Shown here in pieces: positions 23,072-34,886 of a stretch of 64,000 nt of DNA; the stretch's first letter is position 1; each line of letters opens with the position of its first letter. Position numbers and translations under genes: made by a program. This DNA comes from Siphonodentalium dalli (Eukaryota > Mollusca > Scaphopoda > Gadilida > Siphonodentaliidae), in contig CP136065.1 in the NCBI GenBank assembly GCA_032622095.1, positions 59,821,094-59,885,093 of the forward strand. The letters run 5' to 3'. The notes under the pieces are model-generated. The model was not told where the DNA came from, made no database searches, and saw only the letters and a list, made by a program, of their open reading frames with translations.

Positions 23072-23311
23072 CCCATTGAGTGCCAGGTCCGATTTTTGTA
23101 TCGACCCATATACCCTGTGCCAATGCATTCTCTTATATATGCGAGTCGACCATAGGTGGCCTCGCATATATAAGAGAATGCATTGGCCTTACCCAAAAAA
23201 AAAACAAAAAACAAAAAAACAAAAAAAACAAAAAAATTCATTTTTTTAAGGGCACTCTACAGACCATAAATTAGGGCCGATGAGATCGGCCCCTGGCACT
23301 AAAAGGGTTAA
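23068..23311 (+). mobile_element. Family L MITE, uninterrupted
   Basis: TTAACCCATTGAGTGCCAGG to GGCACTAAAAGGGTTAA, one hairpin module followed by an A-rich stretch of AAACAAAAAACAAAA type. Reference copy for the split L at 11231. Confidence 0.8.
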
Positions 23312-23386
23312 GCTTGATATGCGCCAAAGTCGTTGTAGCTGGGGTTGCTTCATCGGAGGATGGAATTGATAACGTTGTCACATGCC

Positions 23387-23748
23387 CAAGCCTGAGTTTA
23401 GTATGTCTGTCATTTGCAGAATGAGGTTCTCAGAGGGTGAATTTAGTGATGCTATGCTATAAAATTTCTTCACATAGATTCTATTTCTTTTTTAGTTTAT
23501 TTTCTCTATATCCCAAATTGGCAGACGACACATTGCATAATCAAGATTCCCAATGGGTGTACATCACAATTTTCACCATTTGGGAACTTCAATCTGAGTC
23601 TATGTCTACCATAATAGATGAAGCCATGCAGAAAGAGGTCCCCAGAGGTGAATTTGGTGATGCTAGCCTGCTATGTGGGATAGCTTCACTAAATTCACCC
23701 TCTGGGGACCTCATTCTGCAAATGACAAGCACACTAAACTCAGACTTG
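23387..23748. mobile_element. Family D hAT-like MITE with perfect 8-bp duplication
   Basis: CAAGCCTGAGTTTAGTATG to CACTAAACTCAGACTTG, flanked on both sides by CACATGCC. Contains the T-rich D middle and one intact D palindrome. Confidence 0.85.
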
Positions 23749-23852
23749 CACATGCCCTGATTTTGACATGGTAATAATTGATGTAAAGTGCATTCAAACT
23801 AATTAACTGTATAATGTGCTATATAAATGGATTTATTATTATTACATGGTAT

Positions 23853-24101
23853 TTAACCCTTTTTTACTAAATGGATTCCCCCATCAGTTATAAAAGCATA
23901 AATAGGAATGGTCTATTATTCATTTGGAGGGTGTTCAGGAAAAATTAGAAGATGACAGACAGATGAAAAGATAATACAAAATCAGAAGTATTCCTATATA
24001 TTCATTAGTAGGAAATGTTCAGATAATTGATTCAGTTCAGTTCAGTTACCTGAACATTTCCTAAGGAAACTTAACTCATTTATTTAGCAAATAAAGGGTT
24101 A
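23853..24101 (-). mobile_element. Family E MITE, reversed
   Basis: TTAACCC at the left, ACTAAATGGATTCCCCCATC, the AATGGTCTATTATTCATTTG segment, then GAACATTTCCTAAGGAAAC and a degraded right end ATAAAGGGTTAT. Confidence 0.7.
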
Positions 24102-24109
24102 TTTGAAAA

Positions 24110-24990
24110 CAAGGGGTAATCGCATCTAAGATGCTTTTGTCAAGTTTTTTGGCAGTCGAACCAAACTTCTGCCAATAAGGTGCACAACTCCGGGAAAAAA
24201 AGTTGGACGGTGGTATATTATTGCAATAGACCTATATACCAAATATCAATTGAATCCGTTAATATTTCATTGAGTTATCGCACTAACGGTGATAAAATTG
24301 TGATTAAAATAGACAAACTAAGACCCATAACTCCGGAAAAAAAATTCGGACAAATCGTCCGAGATATTGTTGCAATAGACTCATATACCAAATATTGTTT
24401 AAATCGGTTAATATTTCATTGAGTTATCGCGCTAACGGTGATAACATTGCTAAAAATAGACAAACTAAGACCCATAACTCCGCGAAAACAATTCGGACAA
24501 ACCTGGTTTTCGAACTCGTCCGAGATATTGTTGCAGGAGACTCATATACCAAATATTGTTGAAATTGGTTAATATTTCATCGAGTTATCGCGCTAACGGT
24601 GATAAATTTGCTAAAAATTGACAAACTAAGACCCATAACTCCGGAAAAAAAATTCGGACAAACCTGGTTTTCGAACTCGTCCGAGATATTGTTGCAAGAA
24701 TCTCATATACCAAATATTGTTGAAATTGGTTAATATTTGCATGAGTTATCGCGCTATCGGTGAAAAACTTAACTAAAAACCATCTAAGATGGATAACTCT
24801 TGTAAAAAAGTTCGGATGTGACCCATTTTCTACAGGCAGTAAATAGTCATTGGGAGCAACTGCCATACCAAATTTTTTTTGAATCCTTCACAAATGTCAA
24901 AGTTATAAGGCATTATTTAGGTCCGCCCGCCAACCGTCCCTCGTCAAACCATAAGTCGAGTTTTTGAAAAACTCGACTAGAAAAACTCGA
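24110..24990 (+). repeat. Tandem-core element, ~150-bp units
   Basis: Four to five units of 147-160 bp, each with ACCCATAACTCCGG, TTCGGACAAA, GAGATATTGTTGCA, CATATACCAAATATTGTT, GAGTTATCGCGCTAACGGTG. It ends near a GTTTTTGAAAAACTCGAC palindrome. The layout matches pearl-like or Helentron-derived elements with ~160-bp tandem cores known from bivalves; that assignment is inference. Confidence 0.7.
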
Positions 24991-26539
24991 CTAACAAGGT
25001 AGGGGTCATCCTATCTGATTTGGTCCAATTTGCCATACATGTATTTGTGAGACAATATTAGTGAAATAGCATTAAAGATGGATTATCTCTTTAAATAACA
25101 AATTTTAAATATTTGGTGGGTATAAAATAATAAATATGAATTGAAAACCCCTTTCCGAAAATGCTTCTATCAATTAATATTGATTTATTTCGAATATTTT
25201 ATTATGAAATGAGATGATTAAATGGGACACTTCATTGTTCTATTTTAAGAATAGACCAATTCAGGCAATACCATATAGCGATATATAGAGCTAGATCATT
25301 AGGCTGTTCCCATAGCTACATTCCGAATGCCAAATGTCCCAGATTGATTGTTTGTATTGTTTTATTCCATAGTTATAAGCGATAATGAGTCTAATTAACA
25401 TTTATTTGTGACAAAATTACACAATACAATTTCTGGTCTCTGTTAACAGTAACCACTATTGTTTGTTAGCTAAACAACCACATGTTTTAGACAAGAAAAT
25501 ATTCGAATTATAATCAATATTAATCGATAGACGCATTTCAGAACATGAGTCTTTGATTCATATCTAATATTTTATACCCCAGTAACTATATAGCACATGT
25601 TTCAAAGAGATAGACCATCTTTAAGATGGCTTTATGACCAGCTATGAAGAGAATCATTCTCACACTTTTTTACTCATAAACAATCTCTCTGTTCTGATAC
25701 CTGCTATTTTGTCACCTATGGGTAAAGAAAGGGCTTGAACTCTTTCGCACTCAGGGTATAAAGACAACTGAAATGAATAGGATGATATAAAAGGGGGAGT
25801 TCAATTACACTGAGGATGAATAAACACACACCAATCCCATTATGTCAGGCACTTAGAAAAGGATCTGTTCTCCACTCAACTGGCCTTTTTTGCGTATTAA
25901 AATCTGTTCAGTCAGACGTCATAGCAGTGAAGACATCCACAGACGGTGTGAACAAGGAGATATGTTGACTCTATCCAGACATCCTTAATCAAAGTTCATC
26001 TTATCTCGACAAATAATAGAAATCCAAAGATATCGGTTGGATTGTACGGAGAAGATTAAATACACTCTGTTGTATAGACAGGCATGGTTGGTCATTGTTT
26101 GCTGGGTTTTGTCATGCGTCTTGGATATAGGAACAAAGTTTGTGTTTGTAGAATTATCGAACAAATATTTCACTTGTTCTGTGTTAAACTTGTATATTTT
26201 AATGTCCTAGTGATAAGTGCTTGAGAAAAAAAGTCTGTCAATATAAAAAATCTCAGCCTTGAAACCTGAAACTTGCAGTTTTTAGTATCATGAGAACGAT
26301 CGTTGTTGACGATGATAATGTGGTATTCATGATTTTATATTGGTTGGCTGTTGTTTTGGTTTGACAAAAGAATACAAGTGCACCGCTAGGCGGAGGTAAC
26401 GCCCCCGACTGTACAATCAGAGAGGATTTTTCTTATTTTTGTGCAAATGCTTATTAAATGGCACTTTGTAAAGTTATGTTATTCATGAGTAAACAATCCA
26501 AAATCAAGTTATCATCTGGAAACCAAAAAAAGTAGCAGA
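24991..26539. other. Intronic sequence without identified features
   Basis: AT-rich; no exon or family copy recognised. Confidence 0.4.
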
Positions 26540-26960
26540 AAACCTGAATTTTCTAAGTCCAAAAAGGGGTGTAACTCTGGAAAAAATGGGCGGACGAAAC
26601 TACAGCTATGGGGAAATCTTGTCCCCCCCCCCCGGCTGGTCTATTGGCATACCAAAGATCAACTGAATTGAGTTAGCGAAACCAAAGTTATGAGTTGAAA
26701 CGTTCGTACGGACAATTTTCTAAGTCCAAAAAGGGGCGTAACTCTGGAAAAAATGGGCGGACGAAACCACGGCTATGGGGAAATCTTGTCCCCCCGGCTG
26801 GTCTATTAGCATACCAAAGATTAACTGAATTGAGTTAGCGAAACCAAAGTTATGAGTTGAAACGTTCGTACGGACGGAAGGACGGACGGACGGACGGACG
26901 GATGGAGGACTCCACTATATACCCCCAAATCTCCATCGGAGATCGGGGGCATAATAATTG
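26540..26960 (+). repeat. Tandem-core element with GGAC tail and hairpin end
   Basis: Two ~150-bp units (AGTCCAAAAAGGGG.GTAAC, GGGCGGACGAAAC, TTGAGTTAGCGAAACCAAAG), then GGACGGACGGACGG and a closing hairpin CCCCCAAATCTCC/GGAGATCGGGGG. Same plan as the elements near 59 and 60 kb but different core sequence. Confidence 0.7.
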
Positions 26961-27277
26961 GTGTGTGGAGGAAATAAAAAAACGTGCAGCCAGATGCTGG
27001 TAGCTTGTGTATTTTACACATCGTTATATGCAAAATATATATAAACAAAACAAGTTCCATATTTTGTATCAACAAGCCATGCGCTGTGTATTCTGATTGT
27101 CTGTATCAGTTCGACCTTCACAATTATTGCCTTATATGGCTGCACGGCATTACTGTGTGATCGGCACAGGAGAGTTTTTATTTAATGTACGGTCCAAGCT
27201 GATGGTGAAGTGAATAGTTTATTCTCCTATCACACAAATTCTAATATAACAGGTGCGTGTTTTATTTCAGATGTAGT

Positions 27278-27677
27278 TTAACCCTTTACCCAACAAACCG
27301 GCCAAAACCGGCCAAATAAAGCTTCAACAGCCTAAAATATCTTCGGTCTGTCTCAATAGAACCATACAAATATGGATATCATTGGAACCGGCTCCTTGAC
27401 CACATTGTGATAGTTACAGTTATGCCCTGTGCCAATGCATTCTCTTATATATGCGAGTCGACCATAGGTCGCCTAGCATATATAAGAGAATGCATTGGCC
27501 TAAAAAAAAATCTTTTTTTAACACTTTTTACCATTTGTTCTTACATTCTTTAACAATTTTATAATTTTAATGTGTTAAGCCAATGCATTCTCTTATATAT
27601 GCGAGGCGACCTATGGTCGACTCGCATATATAAGAGAATGCATTGGCACAGGGGCCGTTCTGTTGGGTAAAGGGTTA
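27278..27677 (+). mobile_element. Family B MITE, full length
   Basis: TTAACCCTTTACCCAACAAA to GTTGGGTAAAGGGTTAT (last base of TTAA changed); two complete hairpin modules. Confidence 0.85.
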
Positions 27678-28729
27678 TAAGTAATCTAACCCAAACAGCA
27701 ACATCAACTGCCAATACCATTGAATATCTAACAACCCTAGTGGAACAGGACTACCATTCCAAGCAGCAGCTACTGGCGCACACAAAATGGCGAAATACAT
27801 GGACAAATGTACTTCTGTTTTTTTGTGAATACACGCATGTATAGTAGGTTACAAGCATCTCGCCGTGTTCTCCATTTTACTAGTATAGATGTATTTCTGT
27901 TCTCCTCATTTATAAAGTGCATGTCCTGGGAATCTACAGAGATACTGAATGTTCTTCATTGTGTCATACCAACCTGAACGATTTGATAATCCGGCCACAA
28001 TCTGTGATCATTACAAACATTAAATTGTAAATTGCACAGAGTCAGAGACTGAACATTTTGAAGCAATAATTTCTACTACTTTGTATACACTTCATCACTT
28101 CACATATGGGTGAAATATACTAGTACATTTTTATTTCTGATATAATCCCAAGATCAAAATAGAATACTGATTCCTGAAAGAATAATGTGCATATAAAGAA
28201 CAACATTCATGGCCTTCGAAGTGGGTCGCGATCATGTGAAAAATAACATAAAAGTCTGTAAAGACAGTATCATCAACAAGAACATGAAAAAATAGCTTGA
28301 CTTTTGTTATTTTTTTCATTATTAATAACACTCCAATAATGAGATTTTGCATGTGAAAACTGTTGTTATGTATACATTATTATTATAGTGGAATTACCGA
28401 TAAAAGTCCAATTAGTCAATTAAGATATCAAAAATGTTCACAACTTGATGGTAAACATTGGAGAAGGCTCAAGCATTGAAAAATATTATGAAATATCATA
28501 TTCAGACTAAAAAAAATTAATTAGTACATGATTAGCGACATTTGTTGATAAATATCTGTGAATTTTTTTTTTACATAACACTGTTTTCAACATTTCGTTG
28601 TTGGAGAACTATTAATACTGAATATTTAGAAAATGTTTATCTATTTCTCCATGTACTCATTGGTGGTGTTGTTTTCAGACTTTTATATTTTTTTGCACAT
28701 TTACCCACTGCGAGTGCCTTGGGTCCATT
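27678..28729. other. Intronic sequence without identified features
   Basis: AT-rich; nothing recognised. Confidence 0.4.
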
Positions 28730-28966
28730 TAGCACCTTTCTATGCCATATACTTTTTAACAAGTAGATCTCAGTAAATGTTCAGATAATAACTTGTTATC
28801 TGAACATTTACCCACCAATGAATATGAATTATATTATCTGTTTTTCTGTCTTCTTGTCTGCTTTTATTATCTGAACCCCCCCCCCCCCCCCCCCCCACCC
28901 AAATGAACAATTCTATTCCAACGTATACCTTGTATAACTGAATACATTTAGTATAGAATGGGTTAA
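28730..28966 (+). mobile_element. Family E MITE with internal poly-C
   Basis: Inner foldback AGATAATAACTTGTTATCTG, a run of about 20 C where other copies have only a short C run (ACACCCCTCC), then TAGTATAGAATGGGTTAA. Left end degraded. Confidence 0.7.
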
Positions 28967-29087
28967 ATGGTAATGATACATAAATCACTTATACCGGCTT
29001 CCCATGGTTCATCTTCATGCAGAGCGGACTTCACATCCGGCTGACATCACTTGAATTCTTAAATCCATCACTCAATTCTTCACACTA

Positions 29088-29341
29088 TATAACCCTTTAA
29101 TGACGGGAGCTTCACTTGTGCACCATTAAAGATCCTGTGCCAGTCCATTCTCTTATATATGCAAGCCTCCCATAGATATATAAGAGAAGGCACTGGCTTA
29201 CAAGATCAAGGTAAATATTGTTAGGCCAATGCATTCTCTTATCTATGCAAGGCTCCCTATGGGAGGACTCGCATATATAAGAAAATGCATTGGCACAGGG
29301 TTTTTGCATAATTTCAGGAAGCTTCTGTCATGAAAGGTTTA
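29088..29341 (+). mobile_element. Family F MITE
   Basis: ATAACCCTTTAATGACGGGA to TCTGTCATGAAAGGTTTA with two hairpin modules; both TTAA ends mutated. Lies about 100 nt downstream of the signal-peptide exon donor. Confidence 0.75.
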
Positions 29342-29442
29342 GTAAACACAGTGATATAACCTCTAACTGCATACAATCCAGTGATAGTTACCATGACAAC
29401 AATAAACAAACATGAATTATTTTAATTAAGGCACAATCATAC

Positions 29443-29559
29443 CTGGAGAGACCAAAGTTAGTAATATGACGGATGCTTGGAGTACAGAGATAGCTTTGAC
29501 CATAGGGCAGCATCTGCGGGTCATGTTAACGAAAAGGGTTATCTCCCTTCAAACTGCTC
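29443..29559 (-). CDS. Cadherin-family gene, exon with start codon and signal peptide
   Basis: On the minus strand this exon begins after acceptor AATTATTTCAG at 29561-29560, has about 35 nt of 5' UTR, and starts translation with ATG at 29524. The 27 codons read MTRRCCPMVKAISVLQ and then ASVILLTLVSP, a basic n-region and a hydrophobic core typical of a secretion signal. It ends one base into a codon at a GTATGA donor (phase 1). The next exon completes an alanine, giving S-P-A before VSNDPP, a good signal peptidase site. The upstream acceptor implies at least one more 5' UTR exon. The ATG choice rests on the signal peptide and the absence of another in-frame start in the exon. MITEs of families A and F lie about 100 nt to either side. 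Confidence 0.65.
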
Positions 29560-29657
29560 CTGAAATAATTATAATAATATCATTAACTTTTATCTCATAA
29601 TAATCATGACGATTACCCGCAATTTTATATAATCACACCATTGCAGACCTCAAAATT

Positions 29658-29757
29658 ACAGTAATGCCCTAAAGAATTGACTCCTTAACCACAGCAGAAT
29701 TATGGGTAACTTTTCAGGATTTAGTCGGAAATATGGCTTGTTGCCATTCTTCAGAAA
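29658..29757. mobile_element. Family A MITE, left arm only
   Basis: TACAGTAATGCCCTAAAGAA to GCCATTCTTCAGAAAG; the right arm is missing. About 100 nt upstream of the signal-peptide exon. Confidence 0.8.
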
Positions 29758-29759
29758 GC

Positions 29760-30561
29760 CAATATAGAATTTCATGCAATCCTAAAGCAATGCTCTCTAG
29801 AAGATGCAAGCCCTTAAAATAATTTTTATTTGACTGTCTGACATTTGGACAGGCACCAAACAGACATGGTCTGACATTTCAAAATGAGGCCTGACATGAC
29901 TTTTTTTATCACCGGATATAATGCCAAGAGAAACTAATAATGACATATTATCCCCCCAATTATGTTCCTCTTCTCAATTGTCACTTTTTAACTAACTTTT
30001 TAAATAAAGAAAATCTGCCCACACTGGCCACAACATCAAACATGCTTGGCAATTTCACGCTCAATTCTTAGAGGTTATAGAAATCTTCACTTGTTCTGAT
30101 CCCGGCGCTGTTAATAGTATCATGTAAGGGTAGGCCTATCATTATGAACATATGACTGTATGGAAACGCAGGACAGTAGTATGTTATAACTCGACTGGGA
30201 GGAAAAACTTGTTCCATAAATTTTCCAATTCCAATATTTTGTAGACATCCAAGTTCTAATAATCATACATCTGAAAAACCCAGATTTTGGCAAAACAAAT
30301 TAAAAACTACTCTCCAATAGAATATATTTCATTTAACAGCACACTATATCAATTTATGTTGCAAAATATCACATTACCAGTGATATTTCTTTTAATTTTT
30401 TTTTTTTTCATTTTTAAAAATACGTCAATATTTCAACCTGACATTATGTCAGACAATTTCAAAGCAGAGCCTAACACATATGCAAATTCGATTTTGACAT
30501 CTGACAATTGCCCGTGTCAGACCGCTTGTTTTGAGCCTTGAGAAGAAACAAGCCAATTTAT
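29760..30561. other. Intronic sequence without identified features
   Basis: Loosely repeated CTGACATTT and AATGTCAGA phrases (29838-30505), no clear unit or exon. Confidence 0.35.
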
Positions 30562-30663
30562 TCATCCTCCAAATGAATAATGGACCATTCCAATGTATAC
30601 TTTCATACTGAATGGGAGAGTCCATCAAATAACACATTATAACATTATAACACAAGGATTAAA
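30562..30663 (+). repeat. Family E right-half fragment
   Basis: CCTCCAAATGAATAATGGAC, CATTCCAATGTATACTTTCA and GGGAGAGTCCAT; ends near AAGGATTAAA. Confidence 0.65.
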
Positions 30664-30799
30664 CCCTGGCATTAGCATTCAAAATCTGCTCCAGAGTTCA
30701 CAAATAAAACATACTTAAAAGGACAGCGAAGAGGCTTCTACTCTTAAATGAATCCTTCTAAAATCAGCCACTGAACAGCGAAGTGAAGGCAAGCCAAGA

Positions 30800-31220
30800 A
30801 ATAGTGTCTCACATTTGCAGAATGAGGTCCCCAGAGGGTGAATTTAGTGATGCTACCACACACAGCAGGCTAGCATCACCTTATTCTGCTAAGGCCTCAT
30901 CTTCTGGGAAGTATCTGTAGCCTCAAAGTAACATTGCTTTAGTTACTTTATGCCTTCGGTTCAGTTTTTATATCCCTTAATTTTCAGAAGATAAAATGCA
31001 TAACGAGGTGACAGATGGGTTAGCATCACCAACTTCAACTCGGGAACTTCAATATTATCCTAGGACGTACTCCCATACTATAGTTGAGGCCAAAGCAGAA
31101 TGAGGTCCCCAGAGGGTGAATTTGGTGGTGCTAGCTCACTGTGTGGGATAACATCACTAAATTCACCCTCTGTGGACCTCAATCGGCAAATGTCAGACAC
31201 ACTATTTCAAGGCATTTAAT
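30800..31220. mobile_element. Family D MITE, long form
   Basis: AAGAAATAGTGTCTCACATT start, two D palindromes with T-rich middle, and CACACTATTTCAAGGC end. No clear 8-bp duplication. Confidence 0.75.
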
Positions 31221-31272
31221 GTGGTCGGACACTAAGCCGTATCTCAGGCAAATTATAGAGCTGAATAAAATA

Positions 31273-31350
31273 CTGTAAATGGATTTAATTTCGTTGGTAA
31301 GAATTTTCGCGATTTAGCAACTTATGACTTTTTCGTGGGTTCGTAAATTT
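31273..31350 (+). repeat. TTTCGCG-type short repeat
   Basis: TACTGTAAATGGATTTAATT followed by TTTTCGCGATTT and TTCGTGGGTTCGTAAATTT resembles a common short interspersed repeat of invertebrate genomes. Single copy here; weak. Confidence 0.25.
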
Positions 31351-32004
31351 GTGGGTCTGCTAGCTTTTACCAATTGTTACCTACAGACTCCCAATAATAA
31401 CAGTCAAAAACATCATGACCATGTAGTTTATAGACAGAACAAAATGCATATCTTAATCGTGAACCTTTTATCGAATGAGTTGCAGATGGCACAAGGATAT
31501 ATTTTGCGAGAGCGCAGCTTGAGCGAAATGTAACTATGCACCTTCCGCAACAAGTTTGATAAAATATTCGAGATTCTAATGCAAGTTGTGTTCTGTATTT
31601 ATTCTAAACTGTTGTGTGAGATAAATTAAATCCACACTGTTACCTTCATTGAAACTATGGCTACCTTTTTGTGATATAACTCTGACGAATAGGGGCATCG
31701 CCCAATGCAGATAGTTGACGTAATGTACGTCATCTTTCTTGTCGACAACGTACGTCAACAATAATAGTTCCGGCTTGTATTCCACTAGAGGTATACACTA
31801 ATATGTATTCAATGTCTTGTATTCCGTTGAATACATGTGCCTCACGTCGATGGGTGTAGAATAAAGGAACATCTTGTATGGAGAATATTAAAGACATATT
31901 ATGTGCTTATTTCACTACTTCGAATTTTACGCCAGTCCACTACATCCATTTAAAGAATGTATCATTAAACTATTATTGTCAAATAATTCAACAAACATTG
32001 CATG

Positions 32005-32112
32005 TACAGTAATGCCCTAAATAATCGACCCCTTAACCACAGCAGAATTATGGGTAACTTTTCAGGATTTAGTCGGAAATATGGCTTGTTGCCATTCATT
32101 GGAAAGCTCTGT
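32005..32112. mobile_element. Family A MITE, left arm only
   Basis: TACAGTAATGCCCTAAATAA to CATTGGAAAGCTCT; right arm missing. A complete A copy starts 45 bp further on. Confidence 0.8.
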
Positions 32113-32155
32113 TATAAAACCATTATATTGAGTAAGAACACCATTATAATCAGTA

Positions 32156-32372
32156 TACAGTAATGCTCTAAATAATCGACTCCTTAACCACAGCAGAATT
32201 ATGGGTAACTTTTCAGGATTTAGTCGGAAATATGGCTTGTTGCCATTCATCGGAAAGCTCTCGGGGAGAGCTTTCTGATGAATGGCAACAAGCCATATTT
32301 CCGACCAAATCCTGAAAAGTTACCCATAATTCTGCTGTGGTTAAGGAGTCGATTATTTAGAGCATTACTGTA
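32156..32372. mobile_element. Family A palindromic MITE
   Basis: TACAGTAATGCTCTAAATAA to AGCATTACTGTA; near-perfect arms, intact tip. Confidence 0.9.
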
Positions 32373-32446
32373 TATATACTTTAGATAATGTTGGTGGGAC
32401 ATATGCATAATGGTATATGAAACAAAAGGGAGAAGTTGCACATTTT

Positions 32447-32523
32447 AGGGAGAAGATGTCTCACAAGTCGCCCTATAGGCTGGTCCCTGTCTCACAAGTC
32501 GCCCTATAGGCTGCATGGTCCCT
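32447..32523 (+). repeat. Short direct duplication
   Basis: TCTCACAAGTCGCCCTATAG is present twice, about 36 bp apart. Confidence 0.8.
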
Positions 32524-33019
32524 GCTATTAGTATGGAAATATATATTATGCAAAAATTGTTCACATTATGTTCAAGCCACACTAACTGACGGACAAATTG
32601 TCACAAACGTGACAGAGATTGCATGGTGATAAGAGATATTTTATGGTAGGAATCATCCTAGACACTGGGTTATATATCAGTGTTAGATCTGCCAGCCCTC
32701 TGGGTGTGTTTGTTGATCAGATCTTCAATAGATAACAAGGGGACATAAATATGTTCAGGGTTAGGGTGGTATGCTGTCATAAGAGCTCTCAGATGAGAGG
32801 GGGGCATAAACCTGCCATATATGATGGGGGATAGTTTATTTTCGCTATCATTAGTGGTAAATTATTATAGACAGGTCAAGCTGGTGTTAAGTAGCACTTC
32901 CGTTGTTTTCATCTATTGTCATTGAATGTGTGCAAGTTTTATTGAGAAATATGACCCTTTGCTCAGACTAAATAAATCTACATTTTCAAAGGTTAACAAC
33001 AGAAGCAGTAGAGGTCAAC
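32524..33019. other. Intronic sequence without identified features
   Basis: Nothing recognised. Confidence 0.4.
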
Positions 33020-33465
33020 AGTATCACACTTGAAAACAGTATGTCTGACAGAATGAGGTCCCCAGAGGGTGAATTTAGTGACAAAATCCCACATGGTGGG
33101 CTAGCATCACCAAATTCACCATCTGGAAACCGCATTCTGCTTAGGCCTCAACTGCTATGGGAGACCGAGGATCAGACTGAAGTTCCCCAGTTGAAGTTGT
33201 TGATGTTCACCCGGCCATTTAGTCACCTTGATGATGCATTTTATATTCTGCAAATTAGGGGATAAAGAAACTGAACAGAAGGGAAAAGTAACCAAACACA
33301 ATGTTAATTGGAGACTATATAGATACTTCCCAGAAGATGAGGCCTAAGCAGAATGAGGTTCCCAAAGGGTGACTTTTGTGATGCTAGCCTACCGTATGGG
33401 GTAGCATCACTAAATTCACCTTCTGGGGACCTCATTCTGTAAAAGTCAAACACACGATTTCAATG
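33020..33465. mobile_element. Family D MITE, long form, middle reversed
   Basis: D palindromes at 33048-33140 and 33350-33440; the T-rich middle is in the opposite orientation to the copies at 7429 and 30800. Confidence 0.75.
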
Positions 33466-33749
33466 CTTGCTCAGTACTATGCAGATATCAGGGTACTTAT
33501 CAGAATTCAAATACAAGCATCAGTGCCAAGGCCAAAGTACAAGTGTTCAGAAGGATACTTAAACAGAATCCAGAATTCAAATTACTTGCATCAGTGCATG
33601 TTCTAGAGGACACAGTCTTCGGAAGGGTATTTCCCCCCCCCCCCAATTCAAGTACTCGTATTAGTACACAAACTGACCAAGGTAATTTGGTGCCCCTGAG
33701 TCCCTAACTGCTTTCCTTATATGTACCGTAGTAATTTAGTTAGTTATTT

Positions 33750-33935
33750 GGAGCAGCATTAAAGACCCTGTGCCAGGCATTCTCTTATATATGTGAGTCT
33801 CCCATGGGGAGCATATATAAAAGAATGCACTGGCTTATAAGATCGAGGTAACTATTGTTAAGCCAATGCATTCTCTTATATATATGCAAGGTGCAATATG
33901 GTCAAATTCAGGAAGCTCCAGTCATGAAAGGGTTA
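33750..33935 (+). mobile_element. Family F MITE, truncated and decayed
   Basis: CAGCATTAAAGACCCTGTGC, one full and one partial hairpin module, and CCAGTCATGAAAGGGTTAA. Confidence 0.7.
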
Positions 33936-33952
33936 ATGCCACTTGCAACAGC

Positions 33953-34419
33953 TATATGTGACCCGCCATATCAAATCCAGTCGGAAGTCGGGATTTTTTT
34001 ACCCTGTGCCAATGCATTCTCTTATATATGCGAGTCGACCATAGGTCGCCTCGCATATATAAGAGAATGCATTGGCTTAACAATTTTTTATCATGTTTTT
34101 TAAATAAATGTTTCTTACAATTTTTAGGACATAAAATAAAAAAACATCCATTACCCTGCAGGGAGCCCCACACATATATAGAAGCACATAGAAGAGTGTC
34201 GTCTGCTCATGTTTGTCTGGGGCTCTGTATGGGTGAAATTATAAAATTGTTAAAGAATACAAGAACAAATTATTAAATTTGTAAAAAATTGTTAGGCCAA
34301 TGCATTCTCTTATATATGCGAGGCGACCTATGGTCGACTCGCATATATAAGAGAATGCATTGGCACAGGGTAAAAAAATCCCGACTTCCGACTGGATTTG
34401 ATATGGCGGGTCACATATA
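33953..34419. mobile_element. Element N (TA-bounded) with the shared hairpin core
   Basis: Perfect terminal inverted repeats start TATGTGACCCGCCATATCAA and run on through TCGGAAGTCGGGA to a CCCTGTGCC core edge; TA flanks both ends. The inside holds two full hairpin modules also found in B, F and L elements, separated by ~210 bp. Single copy of these ends in the window. Confidence 0.75.
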
Positions 34420-34644
34420 TGGTTAGATCGTGACATAAAAGGAGACCTAAATTCAGGAAATGTCACCAATATATTTCTGCATTGGAAAATAAACAAATAT
34501 GCCTTGATGGATTCAATGCATTAAAACTGTAAAGATGGATATTTACATTAACAGCACTTGACTAAGCCTGTCTTCCTGAAAGGTCTCATGTGCTGATGTG
34601 AAATAAATAATAAAGTCTAAGATTCTAAATTAGATTTATATCTG

Positions 34645-34886
34645 TTAACCATTTCTATACTAAATACTCATTGACGAGTAGTTATCCCTTAGGAAATGTT
34701 CAGATAATAAGTTCAACATAGGTCATTTGTTGAACTTATTATCTGAACATTTCCCTCCAATAAATAGAAATCCTGCACTTTTATTATTTGTCATCTGCTT
34801 TTTTTTCTGATGAACACCCCTATAGATGAATAATAAACCATTCCAATGTATACTTTTATAACTGGGTGGGAGAATCCATTTAGTAA
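34645..34886 (+). mobile_element. Family E MITE
   Basis: TTAACCATTTCTATACTAAA, inner GTTCAACATAGGTCATTTGT foldback, CATTCCAATGTATACTTTTA, GAATCCATTTAGTA; right end cut off. Confidence 0.75.

Noticed and set aside
23437-23760. 107-codon frame and similar ones at 33041, 36058, 56533 and 63464
   Set aside because: All are readings of D elements (the recurring SPEGEF or SPSGDL peptides).
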